From assembly GCA_910576345.1 (NCBI GenBank), contig CAJTIT010000009.1, forward strand, positions 25,984-89,983: 64,000 nucleotides of DNA, given 5' to 3'. Positions 17,338-26,907 of the stretch are shown here, one piece after another; position 1 is the first letter of the stretch, and the number at the start of each line of letters is the position of its first letter. The stretch is from Erysipelotrichales bacterium (GTDB taxonomy: Bacteria; Bacillota_I; Bacilli_A; Erysipelotrichales; Erysipelotrichaceae). The position numbers and the translations under genes are program-made. The notes beneath the pieces were generated by a model. That model ran no database searches. It worked only from the letters and a program-made list of their open reading frames with translations, and was not told the DNA's origin.

Positions 17338-18850
17338 ATTTTACTTTCGCATCTAATGTTTCATCTTTTACAACGACATCATGAGCGCCGCCTTCAACAA
17401 TACTGGTCGAAGAAACCAATGTCAGCTTTGCGTTTTTCTGTAATTCTTCAATCGTTAAACATCCACAATTACACATCGTATGCTTTACTTTGCTTAACGT
17501 CATACCTACATTATCTTTTAAAGAACCAGCATATGGCACATAAGAATCCACGCCTTCCACAAAAGAAAGTTTGTTAGAACCTCCCATATCATATCGCTGC
17601 CAATTTCTGGCACGTGCACTGCCTTCTCCCCAATATTCCTTCATATATGTACCATTGACTGTCACCTTCTTTGTTGGTGATTCATCAAAACGAGAAAAAT
17701 AACGTCCCAACATCACAAAATCTGCGCCCATTGCCAAAGCCAATGTAATATGATAATCATGTACGATACCACCATCAGAACATATCGGAATATAGATACC
17801 GGTTTCTTTATAATATTCATCACGTGCCTTCGCTACTTCAATCGTCGCAGTCGCCTGACCGCGACCAATACCTTTTTGTTCACGTGTAATACAGATTGAA
17901 CCACCGCCGATGCCAATCTTCACAAAGTCTGCACCTGCTTCTGCCAAGAAACGGAATCCTTCCGCATCCACCACATTACCGGCTCCTACTTTCACACTGT
18001 CACCATATCGTTCACGGATCCAAGCCAATGTACGTTTTTGCCACTCACTGAAACCTTCACTAGAATCAATGCACAGTACATCAACACCTGCATCTACCAA
18101 AGCCGGAACGCGTTCTTCATAGTCTCGCGTATTGATGCCGGCACCTACAATATATCGTTTTTGAGAATCAAGCAATTCATTTGGATTTTCTTTATGAGAA
18201 TCATAATCTTTACGGAACACAAATGCTTTCAAACGCTGACTGTCATCAACAATCGGCAACTGGTTCAGTTTATGATCCCAAATCAAATCATTGCATTCAC
18301 TTAATGTCATACCATCTTTTCCGCACACCATCTTATCAAACGGCGTCATAAATTCAGATACCTTTGTATCCAAAGACATGCGTGAAACACGATAATCTCT
18401 GCTTGTCACAATACCGATCAGTTTTCCATTTGCCGTTCCATCCTCTGTAACAGCCATTGTAGAATGACCGCTTTCCTCACGAATGTCCAAAATATCTTTT
18501 AAAGTCGCATCCGGTTTCACATTGGAATCACTAAAGACAAAGCCCGCTTTTGTCGCTTTTACACGGCGCACCATAGCAGCTTCATTCTCGATACTTTGTG
18601 ATCCATATATAAAAGAAACACCGCCTTCACGTGCCAAAGCACATGCCATCTTCTCTCCGGAAACAGACTGCATGATCGCAGAAACCATTGGAATATTCAA
18701 AGACAACGGACATGTTTCCTCACCTTTACGGAATTTCACCAAAGGGGTTTGTAACGAAACATTCTGCGGTGTTGCTTCTGCGGAAGAATACCCCGGCACC
18801 AAAAGATACTCACTAAATGTGCGTGATGGTTCATCAAAAATAAATGCCAT
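17336..18850 (-). CDS. guaB: IMP dehydrogenase
   Basis: A 504-residue enzyme oxidising IMP to XMP, the committed step to GMP. Two CBS domains (about 105-220) interrupt the barrel. The catalytic loop is [20 protein letters not shown] with nucleophile Cys320, and [20 protein letters not shown] plus the IDSSEG segment follow the family pattern. It is slightly longer than the common form of about 490 residues, matching an anaerobe-type subgroup. It is monocistronic, with its own promoter and terminator; no guanine riboswitch is present in the short leader. Confidence 0.95.
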   Translation of the reverse strand: MAFIFDEPSRTFSEYLLVPGYSSAEATPQNVSLQTPLVKFRKGEETCPLSLNIPMVSAIMQSVSGEKMACALAREGGVSFIYGSQSIENEAAMVRRVKATKAGFVFSDSNVKPDATLKDILDIREESGHSTMAVTEDGTANGKLIGIVTSRDYRVSRMSLDTKVSEFMTPFDKMVCGKDGMTLSECNDLIWDHKLNQLPIVDDSQRLKAFVFRKDYDSHKENPNELLDSQKRYIVGAGINTRDYEERVPALVDAGVDVLCIDSSEGFSEWQKRTLAWIRERYGDSVKVGAGNVVDAEGFRFLAEAGADFVKIGIGGGSICITREQKGIGRGQATATIEVAKARDEYYKETGIYIPICSDGGIVHDYHITLALAMGADFVMLGRYFSRFDESPTKKVTVNGTYMKEYWGEGSARARNWQRYDMGGSNKLSFVEGVDSYVPYAGSLKDNVGMTLSKVKHTMCNCGCLTIEELQKNAKLTLVSSTSIVEGGAHDVVVKDETLDAKVK

Positions 18851-18887
18851 TGACTGCTCAACTCTCTTTCTATTTTATGTTTTCCTT

Positions 18888-18916
18888 ATTATAAGGATTT
18901 CTATATAAAAAATCAA
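18888..18916 (-). promoter_or_regulatory. guaB promoter
   Basis: Minus-strand TTGATT (18911-18916), a 17-bp spacer and TATAAT (18888-18893). The start codon is about 38 bp downstream, so the leader is too short for a riboswitch. Confidence 0.75.
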
Positions 18917-19001
18917 GGCAAAATGAAAAAATTTTCAATGATTAAACTGACGAAAATAAAAGCTTAAATCACGCCTTTTCCTCTCATGTGATAATAAAAA
19001 C

Positions 19002-19051
19002 AAAAAGCATCAAAAGCAGATCCAAAAGCGATCGACTTTCCATGCTTTTTT
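19002..19051 (-). terminator. Terminator of the glgCDA operon
   Basis: AAAAAGCAT (19002-19010) and ATGCTTTTT pair around a long loop. On the minus strand it ends in a U-run just after the glgA stop. Confidence 0.55.
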
Positions 19052-19055
19052 AGGT

Positions 19056-20495
19056 TTATAAATGTAATTCCTTATACAACAGACAATATGTATAGGCACT
19101 CTTTTCCCATGAAACATCTGTGCTCATCGCATTACGCACCAAGATTTTCCAGTCTTCCGGACGATCATAATACACGCTGACCGCCATACGCAACACATCC
19201 ATCATTTCATTGGAATTATAGTTATAGAAACTAAATCCATTGCCTGTTTTTTCAAATTCATTGTATGGTGTTACCGTATCTTTCAAGCCACCTGTTTCAC
19301 GAACAAACGGCAAAGTTCCATAGCGCATACTGATCAGCTGAGAGATACCGCATGGCTCAAACAAACTTGGCATAAAGAACAAATCACATGCCGCATAAAT
19401 ACGATGTGCCAATGACTCATTGTATCCGGAATAGAAAGCGATCTTTCCGCGGTTGCCCGCCTGTAGCTGTTCCATTTTTTCTTCAATCGCATATTCACCG
19501 GAACCCAAAACTACCAACTGAATTGGCAAAGCGCAAAGCGCATCCAGTTGCTCCATTAACAGATAGAATCCTTTCTGCCATGTCAGACGTGACACGACGC
19601 CTACCAACATGACATTTTCATCTTGTTCCAGTCCCATTTCTTTCTGTAAAGAAATCTTGTTTAATTTTTTGGCTTTCTCAACATTTACACGATTGAAATG
19701 ATATGGCACTTCCGGATCCGATTTTGGGTTCCAATACTCCACATCGATTCCATTCGTGATGCCCCATAAATCATATTTACGCATATTGAGTACCATTTCC
19801 AAGTGTTCTCCATATTGTGGCGTTAAAATCTCCTGAGAATAGGTAGGAGATACTGTCGTAACTTTATCCGCATACAGAATTCCAGATTTCATGAAACTGA
19901 TACCGCCGTCATAACGCACATTTCCGTTGTCAAACAAGCGATAATCAAGACCTAAACAGCTGTCCAGCATTTCCACTCCAAAATTACCTTGATATGCAAG
20001 ATTATGAATCGTATAAACATGTTTGATATTTCGATAACGCTCGTCAAAACTGTGACCTTCTTTACACAATACCGGAATCATACCAGTATGCCAATCATGA
20101 GAATGAATAATTTCCGGCCAGTAATTCAACTGATTCAACATTTCAATGACAGCTTTCTGGAAATATGCAAATCGTTCCCCGTCATCATTGTATCCATATA
20201 GCGTATCTCTTTCAAAATAGCCCTGATGCTCAATAAAATAATATTTCACATCTTTGACCATAGCGGACCATACAGCTACCGGCACTTCATGATAATTGAT
20301 ATTCACACTGAATGATTTTTCATGTGTAAAACCATCATGATATTTTTGTGCAATTTTTAAATACAGTGGCAATACAACACGTACCTCATGCCCTTTTTTG
20401 GTGAGTTCAAAAGGCAAAGATCCTATAACATCGGCTAAGCCGCCGCTTTTGATAAACGGCAGACCTTCGCCGGCAACCATCAATATTCTAGCCAT
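19056..20495 (-). CDS. glgA: Glycogen synthase (ADP-glucose)
   Basis: A 479-residue GT5 enzyme transferring glucose from ADP-glucose to the glycogen chain. The ADP-glucose-binding KSGGLADVIGSLP is near the N-terminus (about 16-28), HDWHTG follows, and the C-terminal lobe carries FEPCGISQLISMRYGTLPFV with the conserved Glu. Length is standard. It shares one base with the upstream glgD, making it the last gene of glgC-glgD-glgA. It acts in the cytoplasm; carbon stored here can be released by GlgP and PulA encoded elsewhere in the window. Confidence 0.96.
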   Translation of the reverse strand: MARILMVAGEGLPFIKSGGLADVIGSLPFELTKKGHEVRVVLPLYLKIAQKYHDGFTHEKSFSVNINYHEVPVAVWSAMVKDVKYYFIEHQGYFERDTLYGYNDDGERFAYFQKAVIEMLNQLNYWPEIIHSHDWHTGMIPVLCKEGHSFDERYRNIKHVYTIHNLAYQGNFGVEMLDSCLGLDYRLFDNGNVRYDGGISFMKSGILYADKVTTVSPTYSQEILTPQYGEHLEMVLNMRKYDLWGITNGIDVEYWNPKSDPEVPYHFNRVNVEKAKKLNKISLQKEMGLEQDENVMLVGVVSRLTWQKGFYLLMEQLDALCALPIQLVVLGSGEYAIEEKMEQLQAGNRGKIAFYSGYNESLAHRIYAACDLFFMPSLFEPCGISQLISMRYGTLPFVRETGGLKDTVTPYNEFEKTGNGFSFYNYNSNEMMDVLRMAVSVYYDRPEDWKILVRNAMSTDVSWEKSAYTYCLLYKELHL

Positions 20496-21619
20496 TAGAT
20501 ACGGTCATCCCTTTTCACATACATCGGATTTCCGCTCTCACCAACCAAATCCTTTTTCCTTGTGATACGTGCTTTTTTATCCACGACAACATTTTCAATA
20601 TGCACATCTTCACCAATCACAACACTTGGCGATATGACGCAGTTTTTCAAAACCGCTCCTTTCTTCACAACACAGCCACGACCCACAATGCAGTTTTCAA
20701 CAGTGCCTTCAATCAGACATCCGTTGGACACAAAACTATTGACAACACGTCCTGTTGGATAATACTGTGTTGGACAAGAATCATTTGTTCTTGTATAAAT
20801 CGGCCAATCCTCATCAAACAAATCTTTTGCCTTATCGAAATCCATCAATGACATATTCGCATCAAAATAGCTCTTGAAATCATTGATGCATGCGAAGAAA
20901 CCACGATGATTGGTTGCGCGAATATCCAATTCACTGCACTCATCATTTACAATATCTCTGAACCAATACAAAGAACTTGTATTCGCTGCTTTCTTAACCA
21001 AATCAATGAACAATTCTTTGCTCATTACATAAGTTTCTAAAGAAATATTCCTTGTTTTATAAATACCACGGTTCTTTTCGATAGAAAGAACGCCTTTCTG
21101 CTTGTTCAAATTCAAGACATCGCAGTCAATAAACGCTTCTTTTGCATTATCCACACTTTGATAAACCATTGTGATATCTGCGCCGCTTTCAATATGACGA
21201 TCCAACAAATCAGAATAATCCATACGATAGACCATATGACTTGGCACCAAGATCACATAGGGATAATTCACTTCTTCAATAGCGCGCATATTGTAAAGGT
21301 AACTAGCAATGTCATGGTTATAAAAATCCGAACCAAGATCGCTGCTGGATGGCAAAATGTGCAATTTCCCACGTTTTGAGTTAATGTTATAATGACGGCC
21401 GGTACCTAAATGTTCAACCAGCGAACGCGGTTTATCCTTGATATGCACTTGAATATGATTGACACCGCTATTGCTTAAATTAGAAATCGGAAAATCAATC
21501 AATCGATAACGTCCCAAAAAGGAAATCGCACCTGCAGGACGATAATCCTGAAGTCCTTTAATCTTTACATTTGAACCTTCAAAGTTTACAATTCCGAATG
21601 CATTGCACATTTCACTCAC
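20495..21619 (-). CDS. glgD: Glucose-1-phosphate adenylyltransferase regulatory subunit GlgD
   Basis: A 374-residue nucleotidyltransferase paralogue with left-handed beta-helix C-terminus (isoleucine-patch repeats such as [20 protein letters not shown]). It retains [15 protein letters not shown], but the N-terminal GGRGTR catalytic loop of GlgC is absent (it reads [16 protein letters not shown]). That is the standard picture of Firmicute GlgD, which pairs with GlgC and boosts its activity. It overlaps glgC by 8 bp and glgA by 1 bp. Confidence 0.95.
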   Translation of the reverse strand: MSEMCNAFGIVNFEGSNVKIKGLQDYRPAGAISFLGRYRLIDFPISNLSNSGVNHIQVHIKDKPRSLVEHLGTGRHYNINSKRGKLHILPSSSDLGSDFYNHDIASYLYNMRAIEEVNYPYVILVPSHMVYRMDYSDLLDRHIESGADITMVYQSVDNAKEAFIDCDVLNLNKQKGVLSIEKNRGIYKTRNISLETYVMSKELFIDLVKKAANTSSLYWFRDIVNDECSELDIRATNHRGFFACINDFKSYFDANMSLMDFDKAKDLFDEDWPIYTRTNDSCPTQYYPTGRVVNSFVSNGCLIEGTVENCIVGRGCVVKKGAVLKNCVISPSVVIGEDVHIENVVVDKKARITRKKDLVGESGNPMYVKRDDRI

Positions 21620-22748
21620 ACCTCACTCTTTTCGAGATCAACTCGATATGTTCACTGTCCGGATCGCCAACCACAGCACCTGCGTCAATTTTAACGCCTT
21701 GTGCAACGATTGCACGATGAATCACAGCACCTTCGCCTACTTCAACATTCGGCATCAGGACCGCATCCTGTACATCCGCATTCTCAGCGACTTTTACACT
21801 GGTAAACAGCACAGAATTCTTTACTTTTCCATTGACAACACATCCCTGATTGATATAGGAATTTACAACTTCAGCGTTCTTCCCTACAAAATGTGGTGTC
21901 GTTGCCACATCTTCCGTATAGATTTTCCATGTTGGATCATTCAGATCCAATTCATTGTTTTTATCCAGCAGATCCATATTGGCTTCCCATAAGGAATCAA
22001 TCGTTCCAACATCTTTCCAGTATCCGTTGAACTCATAAGCGAACAAACGCTTACCGTCATTCAGCATGGTTGGAATAATATCTTTACCAAAGTCATGGTT
22101 GGAATCCGAATTATCCATATCCGCCACCAGCATCTTACGTAACTGTTTCCAATCAAAGATATAGATACCCATCGATGCCAAATTGCTTTTTGGATGTTCC
22201 GGCTTTTCTTCAAATTCTACGATGCGTCCTTCTTCATCCGTATTCATAATGCCAAAACGGCTTGCTTCTTTCATTGGTACCGGTAAAACGGCAATCGTCA
22301 CATCTGCATTCTGCGCACGGTGGTAGGAGAGCATTTTTGCGTAATCCATTTTATAAATATGATCGCCTGACAATATCAGTACATATTCAGGAGAATGACT
22401 GTCGATAAAATCAATGTTTTGTGAAATGGCATCGGCGGTGCCGCGATATACATCAAATGCCGCTCCGTCTTTTTCTCTTGGTGGCAATACAAACACGCCA
22501 CTGTCTCTTGCATCTAGGCCCCATCGTGATCCGGCTGCCGCATAAGAGTTTAGCAATACACTTTCATACTGTGTCAAAACGCCGACGTTGTTAATGCCGG
22601 AATTCGCACAATTACTTAGCGGAAAATCGATGATGCGATATTTACCGCCATAATAAACTGCAGGTTTAGCGATTTTTTTTGTGAGCGCTTCCAATCTCGT
22701 TCCACGTCCACCAGCCAAAATCATGGCCAACATATTGTTTTGTCTCAT
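21612..22748 (-). CDS. glgC: Glucose-1-phosphate adenylyltransferase catalytic subunit
   Basis: A 378-residue enzyme making ADP-glucose from ATP and glucose-1-phosphate, the first committed step of glycogen synthesis. The nucleotide loop [15 protein letters not shown], the sugar-phosphate region and the Asp in [11 protein letters not shown] are intact, and a beta-helix C-terminus follows. First gene of the operon, with a strong SD (AAAGGGGGG). The 238-bp region upstream, between it and pta, contains no gene; an AGCG-AAA-CGCT hairpin lies near its centre, but no promoter could be fixed with confidence. Confidence 0.96.
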   Translation of the reverse strand: MRQNNMLAMILAGGRGTRLEALTKKIAKPAVYYGGKYRIIDFPLSNCANSGINNVGVLTQYESVLLNSYAAAGSRWGLDARDSGVFVLPPREKDGAAFDVYRGTADAISQNIDFIDSHSPEYVLILSGDHIYKMDYAKMLSYHRAQNADVTIAVLPVPMKEASRFGIMNTDEEGRIVEFEEKPEHPKSNLASMGIYIFDWKQLRKMLVADMDNSDSNHDFGKDIIPTMLNDGKRLFAYEFNGYWKDVGTIDSLWEANMDLLDKNNELDLNDPTWKIYTEDVATTPHFVGKNAEVVNSYINQGCVVNGKVKNSVLFTSVKVAENADVQDAVLMPNVEVGEGAVIHRAIVAQGVKIDAGAVVGDPDSEHIELISKRVRCE

Positions 22749-22986
22749 CTAAAACCCCCCTTTAAGGTTTCTCTATGTGTAGTTCTGTTTTTTTGAAGAA
22801 GGATCATATGCAGACATAAGCGACATCCATATGTATACATAAATCATTCATTGCGATTTACGCTTATTTGAAATAACATCTTTCTTCACGCAAAACAGGA
22901 TAGCGTTTCGCTCTATAATATTAACATGACTTTACGGATATGACTCGTTTTTTCATCTGCCAAATTCCGTCAAACGCTGCGCTTTT

Positions 22987-23961
22987 TCACGCTTCATCTA
23001 TCATCAGCCGCTGTGCAGCGGTAACGATAGCCATCTTATAAATTTCATCTTCATTTGCTCCTCGACTTAGATCATTCAATGGTTTACGCATCCCTTGTAA
23101 GATTGGTCCCACTGCTTCAAATCCGCCAAAACGTGCCAGCAACTTGTAACCGATATTGCCTGCATCCAAAGATGGAAAGATAAAGGTGTTCACCTTTCCG
23201 CCGATTCGACAATTGGGTGCTTTTAAATCTGCCACCTCCTGCACCACCGCTGTATCCAACTGCATTTCTCCATCTACCTCATAAGGCAAAGGAAGACGCT
23301 TTAGCCGTCTTACAGCTTCTTTTACTTTATCGACACTGCAACCAGCTCCGCTGCCAAACGTACTATAAGATAATAATCCTACGTTGGGCTCTATACCAAA
23401 TACAGTTGCCGTATTGGCGCACTGCATTGTGATATCCACCAATTCATCCGCACTTGGATCAATATTCAATGAGCAGTCACCCATAATATAGCGCTCTTGC
23501 CCACGTATCATCAAAAAACAGCTTGATACAATATCACAGCCTTGTTTTGTTTTGATCAGTTGCAATGCCGCTCTCAGCGTATCGCGTGTCGAAATAGCAG
23601 CACCGCCCAAAAGTCCGTCTACATCACCCATTGCCAAACACATTGTCGCAAAATAATTTGGCTGTTTCAACAGGTTTTCACATTCCATAGAGCTTAATTT
23701 GCCTTTTCTTAACTCTACCATACGAAGGATCATTTCTTCCATCCGATCATAGTTTACTTGATCAATCATTTCGATATGACGAAGTGAAACTCCTTGATTC
23801 TTCGCAGCAGCTTCAATATCTTTACGACTTCCATTCAATACCGGTATCAAGACATGTTCATCCAACAATCTTCTCGCTGCCCTCAGAATTCTTGGGTCCC
23901 AGCCTTCTGTAAACATTATTCTAATCGAATGTCCTTCCAGCATTTTCTTTAGTCGTTCCAT
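22987..23961 (-). CDS. pta: Phosphate acetyltransferase, copy 1
   Basis: A 324-residue enzyme of the short Pta type, converting acetyl-CoA and phosphate to acetyl-phosphate for ATP formation. Recognisable parts are MFTEGWDPRILRAARRL, GGAAISTRDTLRAALQLIKT, the phosphate/CoA region YIMGDCSLNIDPSADELVDI and NPIG-type end GGFEAVGPILQGMRKPLNDL followed by SRG. It is closely related to the next gene (same length and block order) yet clearly diverged. A terminator separates the two, so this copy has independent expression. Phosphate butyryltransferase activity is a less likely alternative. Confidence 0.9.
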   Translation of the reverse strand: MERLKKMLEGHSIRIMFTEGWDPRILRAARRLLDEHVLIPVLNGSRKDIEAAAKNQGVSLRHIEMIDQVNYDRMEEMILRMVELRKGKLSSMECENLLKQPNYFATMCLAMGDVDGLLGGAAISTRDTLRAALQLIKTKQGCDIVSSCFLMIRGQERYIMGDCSLNIDPSADELVDITMQCANTATVFGIEPNVGLLSYSTFGSGAGCSVDKVKEAVRRLKRLPLPYEVDGEMQLDTAVVQEVADLKAPNCRIGGKVNTFIFPSLDAGNIGYKLLARFGGFEAVGPILQGMRKPLNDLSRGANEDEIYKMAIVTAAQRLMIDEA

Positions 23962-24087
23962 ATACTGCTCCTTTGTAAACGCTTTCTTGTATAAAGATTA
24001 TACAATAAATTGACAATAAAAGGAAGTATTTTTTTGATTTTACTCGAAAATTCCTATACCTATGCATTCTAGTTATATGCTGCGCTG

Positions 24088-24118
24088 AAAAAAAGAAGTA
24101 CTTTACTCGCACTTCTTT
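24088..24118 (-). terminator. Terminator between the two pta genes
   Basis: AAGAAGT (24093-24099) pairs with ACTTCTT (24111-24117), followed on the minus strand by a run of Us. It lies directly after the stop of pta copy 2. Confidence 0.75.
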
Positions 24119-24129
24119 GATTTTCGTTA

Positions 24130-25101
24130 TTAAATTTCCATATCTTTTTGCGCTGCAGTTACGATTGCCATCTTATATACTTCTTCTGCATTACATCCGC
24201 GTGAAAGGTCATTGATCGGCGCATTCAAACCTTGCAAAATTGGTCCAATCGCTTCAAAATTGCCAAGTCTTGCAGCTACTTTGTAGCCGATATTGCCCGC
24301 ATCGATATTTGGATAAATAAATGTATTTACATGTCCTGCAACGTTAGATTCTGGCGCTTTGAGAGCAGCAACTTCTTCTGCCACACAGCAGTCAAACTGC
24401 ATTTCTCCATCCACCTCAAAATCCAACGGCATACGTTTCAATCGCTCACTTGCTTCCTGCACTTTTGTAACGCTTTCCCCTTTTGCGGAAGCATATGTAG
24501 AATAAGAAAGCAATCCGATATGCGGTTCAATTCCAAATGCACGTACAGTCTTCGCTGTCTGTAACGTGATTTCTACCAGTTCGTCTGTATTGGGATTGAT
24601 ATTGATGGAACAATCTCCCATCACCAACTGTTCTTCTCCTCTTAAAAGAATAAAGCAGCTGGAAACGATGGAATTTCCCGGTCTTGTTTTGATCAGCTGA
24701 AGCGCAGGGCGCACCGTATCCGCCGTGGAGTAAGTCGCACCGCCCAAAAGTCCGTCGGCACATCCCATCTGTACAAGCATGGTGCCAAAATAATTGGTTT
24801 GAAGCAATAGTTTGCGACAAGTATCCGCATCCAGCTTACCTTTTCTTAATTCCACCATTTTTGTTACCATGGCATCCATATCTTTATATTCATAAGGGTC
24901 CTGCATTTCAATACCGTCCACATCAATGCCGTTGGCTTTTGCACTGCCGATGATTTCTGCACGGTTGCCTAATAACACCGGCGCCAATACACCGTCTTCA
25001 TGAAGTCGTGCCGCTGCCTTTAAGATACGCACATCACTGCCTTCTGTAAAGACAATGCGGATCCCTCTCCCTTTTATTTTTTCAATCAAGCCTGCAATCA
25101 T
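24130..25101 (-). CDS. pta: Phosphate acetyltransferase, copy 2
   Basis: A 323-residue short-type Pta with RIVFTEGSDVRILKAAARLH, GGATYSTADTVRPALQLIKT, MGDCSININPNTDELVEI and IGPILQGLNAPINDLSRGC. It is closer to textbook Pta than copy 1 (STADTVRPALQ versus STRDTLRAALQ), so it is the better candidate for the housekeeping enzyme. SD GAGGAT and a TATAAT -10 lie upstream, and a terminator follows. No acetate kinase gene is in the window. Confidence 0.92.
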   Translation of the reverse strand: MIAGLIEKIKGRGIRIVFTEGSDVRILKAAARLHEDGVLAPVLLGNRAEIIGSAKANGIDVDGIEMQDPYEYKDMDAMVTKMVELRKGKLDADTCRKLLLQTNYFGTMLVQMGCADGLLGGATYSTADTVRPALQLIKTRPGNSIVSSCFILLRGEEQLVMGDCSININPNTDELVEITLQTAKTVRAFGIEPHIGLLSYSTYASAKGESVTKVQEASERLKRMPLDFEVDGEMQFDCCVAEEVAALKAPESNVAGHVNTFIYPNIDAGNIGYKVAARLGNFEAIGPILQGLNAPINDLSRGCNAEEVYKMAIVTAAQKDMEI

Positions 25102-25321
25102 ATGTATTATATCCTCGCTTTCATTTCATCGCTATTATACACCCAAGCAGTTATTTAGAAAAGAGTATTTTTTCACTTGCAAAGAAATTCTTTCTTTTTA
25201 TTCATCCCTATTGATTTTGTTGTTATTTTGGCATAGTTTTATTGTTTTCATTCCAAAGTTTTCAGTTTTTGATAAAACAGTATGGATTTTTGAAATCAGA
25301 TATATTATAATACTGCTCGTT

Positions 25322-25427
25322 AGCAGAGTAGGAATATGCGCGTCAAGTACAACCTGAACGGGGAGTTGTCAGGATGGCGAAAAACGTTAAGACGTTTGCG
25401 ATGCATGTTCCGCATCCCACTGTTGCA
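25322..25427 (+). ncRNA. Tetrahydrofolate (THF) riboswitch of folT
   Basis: The leader shows the THF-riboswitch landmarks in order: AGAGTAGG, then GCGCGTCAAGT, an imperfect ACAAC/GTTGT stem around GAACGGGG, a hairpin AAACGTTAAGACGTTT, and the closing GATGCATGTTCCGCATCCC. A TATAAT -10 (25306-25311) ends about 10 bp before it. It precedes a folate-type ECF substrate-binding protein, the classical partner of this RNA. Identification rests on remembered consensus and context. Confidence 0.8.
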
Positions 25428-25448
25428 TCTGAAAAGGATCGTTTTGAA

Positions 25449-25489
25449 AGACCTCTTTTTTCATTTGCGATATGGAAAAGGAGGTTTTA
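25449..25489 (+). promoter_or_regulatory. RBS-sequestering hairpin (expression platform of the THF riboswitch)
   Basis: ACCTCTTTT pairs with AAAAGGAGGT, the Shine-Dalgarno of folT, with a single bulge. Folding would hide the ribosome site, so control by folate is probably translational. There is no U-run terminator between aptamer and gene. Confidence 0.7.
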
Positions 25490-25491
25490 TT

Positions 25492-26058
25492 ATGCAAAAA
25501 TACTTTGTGACACAAACGCAGTTGTTTTGGAAGAATAGCGCTGATGAATTTAAACGTGTATCCAGTATTTGTCTTGCGGCTATGATGACCGCTTTGAATA
25601 CGCTGATTGGCGCATTTCGTATCGTGGTGATTCCTAAATTTCTAACGATTTCTTTTGCCTCTTTGGCAACCGCATCTTGTGCAATGATGTGCGGACCGCT
25701 CTTGACCGGAACGGTTGCGGCGATCGCTGATATTCTGGAGTTCATCTTACGTCCGGATGGTACATTTTTCTTTGGTTTCACATTGAATGAATTTTTAACC
25801 GGATTGATTTATGGTGCATTCTTTTACCGTGTATCCACAATCAGTTTAAAACGTTGTATCATTGCACGTTTATGCATCGTTTTATTAATGAATATGTTCC
25901 TTACTCCCCTATGGCTCTATATTCTATATGGCGATTCATTCTTTGCGTTGTTGGCAACAAGAGTCATTAAAAACATCGTGATGTTTCCTATTGATGTTGC
26001 GCTCTTGTATTTTGTTACATCGACCACTGCGCGTATTTTGAAACAAAGACGTCGCTAA
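25492..26058 (+). CDS. folT: ECF transporter substrate-binding S component, folate type
   Basis: A 188-residue membrane protein with five to six hydrophobic segments and the FolT-type region LNTLIGAFRIVVIPKFLTIS plus FTLNEFLTGLIYGAFFY. It captures folates outside the cell and delivers them through the shared EcfAA'T module, which is not in this window. The ATG at 25492 is used because of its perfect SD (AAAGGAGGT); an in-frame extension upstream would run through the riboswitch. The leader supports folate specificity more strongly than the protein sequence alone. Confidence 0.85.
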   Translation: MQKYFVTQTQLFWKNSADEFKRVSSICLAAMMTALNTLIGAFRIVVIPKFLTISFASLATASCAMMCGPLLTGTVAAIADILEFILRPDGTFFFGFTLNEFLTGLIYGAFFYRVSTISLKRCIIARLCIVLLMNMFLTPLWLYILYGDSFFALLATRVIKNIVMFPIDVALLYFVTSTTARILKQRRR

Positions 26059-26073
26059 CTCAAAACACTGCAT

Positions 26074-26105
26074 AAAAAACATGGGATTTGTTCTCATGTT
26101 TTTTT
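26074..26105 (+). terminator. Terminator of folT
   Basis: AAAAAACATG pairs with CATGTTTTTT around a small loop, ending in a T-run 16 bp after the stop. Confidence 0.75.
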
Positions 26106-26208
26106 CATTCAATTTTATCTTGTATAAATGCATAAAGATTATTGTCTCGTGCGGCAATATTTTTATGACCTTTAGATAAAACATCTTATAAGATATTTCA
26201 CTTTTCGA

Positions 26209-26398
26209 CTATAAACGATATAGTTTTTGGGTAGTTGAATACTTGCTGAATGATAATGGCTGTGCCGGACAACGGTGGATACATCGGTAGCAGTTTTCGC
26301 ATTTTGCACTGTTAAATAACGGATAGTTCGATTTAGTTCTTTCCCAAGCATGATGCGGACAATTTTTAATACACCATTGACGGAATGAAAAAGTCTCC
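26209..26398 (-). pseudogene. Fragment of a 4Fe-4S ferredoxin-domain (EFR1-like) protein
   Basis: A minus-strand frame without a start reads FRQWCIKNCPHHAWERTKSN, then PLFNSAKCENCYRCIHRCPA and QPLSFSKYSTTQKLYRL before a TAG. Cys-x2-Cys-x2-Cys-x3-Cys-Pro is a 4Fe-4S cluster motif, and a preceding CIKNCP keeps part of a second. The arrangement resembles the tail of flavodoxin-ferredoxin (EFR1) proteins. A separate scrap further downstream (about 26105-26185, LSKGHKNIAARDNNLYAFIQ) may be from the same or another lost gene. Confidence 0.5.
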
Positions 26399-26449
26399 TA
26401 ACAACCTTGCAATATTGGCAAGTGCATTTACTAATCGTCTTATTTGAAA

Positions 26450-26634
26450 TTACGCAAACCTAAAGGAGTGTACGAAACGTAAAGCAATTCGAGTGTGGTC
26501 ACACTCCGAAATTTTTGCTGGATCGTAGACTAATGGGAGCCGCCTTGAAAACCAAAACAGGGAGGGCCACAGTGGTCTTCGGCCACATTGCACAGAAAAA
26601 ACGTTCCATTTTCAAGGACGGCTATCTGCGTAAT
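26450..26634 (+). ncRNA. Structured RNA of about 185 nt, multi-helix junction (raiA-motif-like candidate)
   Basis: The ends pair perfectly: ATTACGCA (26450-26457) with TGCGTAAT (26627-26634). Inside are a small TACG/CGTA hairpin; a long stem built from AGCAA/TTGCT, TTCG/CGAA and AGTGTG/CACACT; and a 12-13-bp stem GCCGCCTTGAAAA (26539-26551) with TTTTCAAGGACGGC (26609-26622). The last encloses a GTGGT-CTTCG-GCCAC hairpin. A plus-strand promoter-like pair TTGCAA/ACTAAT with 17-bp spacing (26407-26435) would start transcription just before the outer stem. No protein gene follows on this strand. The organisation recalls the raiA-motif RNA of Firmicutes, but I cannot confirm it. Confidence 0.65.
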
Positions 26635-26861
26635 GTGATAGTTTCAATGCGGTTTCGTGTTCCTAATAAGAGTTAATCATAAGTAATAGAAAACCAATAA
26701 TCAGACAAATTCCCAAAAGTCTGTTTCTACACAAAATCATACGATCCATTGTGCCATAAAAACAACAAGCAATATAGAATTGTATAAATTGTGACCTCTA
26801 ACAATATCGCATATTGTAAATCGGATCATTTGCATGTTTCTAATTCTATATTTACAACCAT
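26635..26861. other. Intergenic region downstream of the structured RNA
   Basis: No gene seen. A weak hairpin CAGAC/GTCTG (about 26703-26729) followed by TTTCT might end the plus-strand RNA. Confidence 0.35.
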
Positions 26862-26898
26862 AAAGAAAACACACTTGTTTCTTATGAAAACAAATGTG
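26862..26898 (-). terminator. Terminator of metK
   Basis: CACACTTGTTT and AAACAAATGTG form an 11-bp stem with one mismatch. On the minus strand a U-rich tract follows, 10 bp after the metK stop. Confidence 0.8.
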
Positions 26899-26907
26899 CA
26901 CGCTTAT

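Noticed and set aside
26464..26676. Plus-strand open frame of about 70 codons (contains MGAALKTKTGRATVVFGHIA) through the structured RNA
   Set aside because: It has no start codon with an SD and lies exactly across several long perfect stems. RNA structure explains the sequence better than coding.
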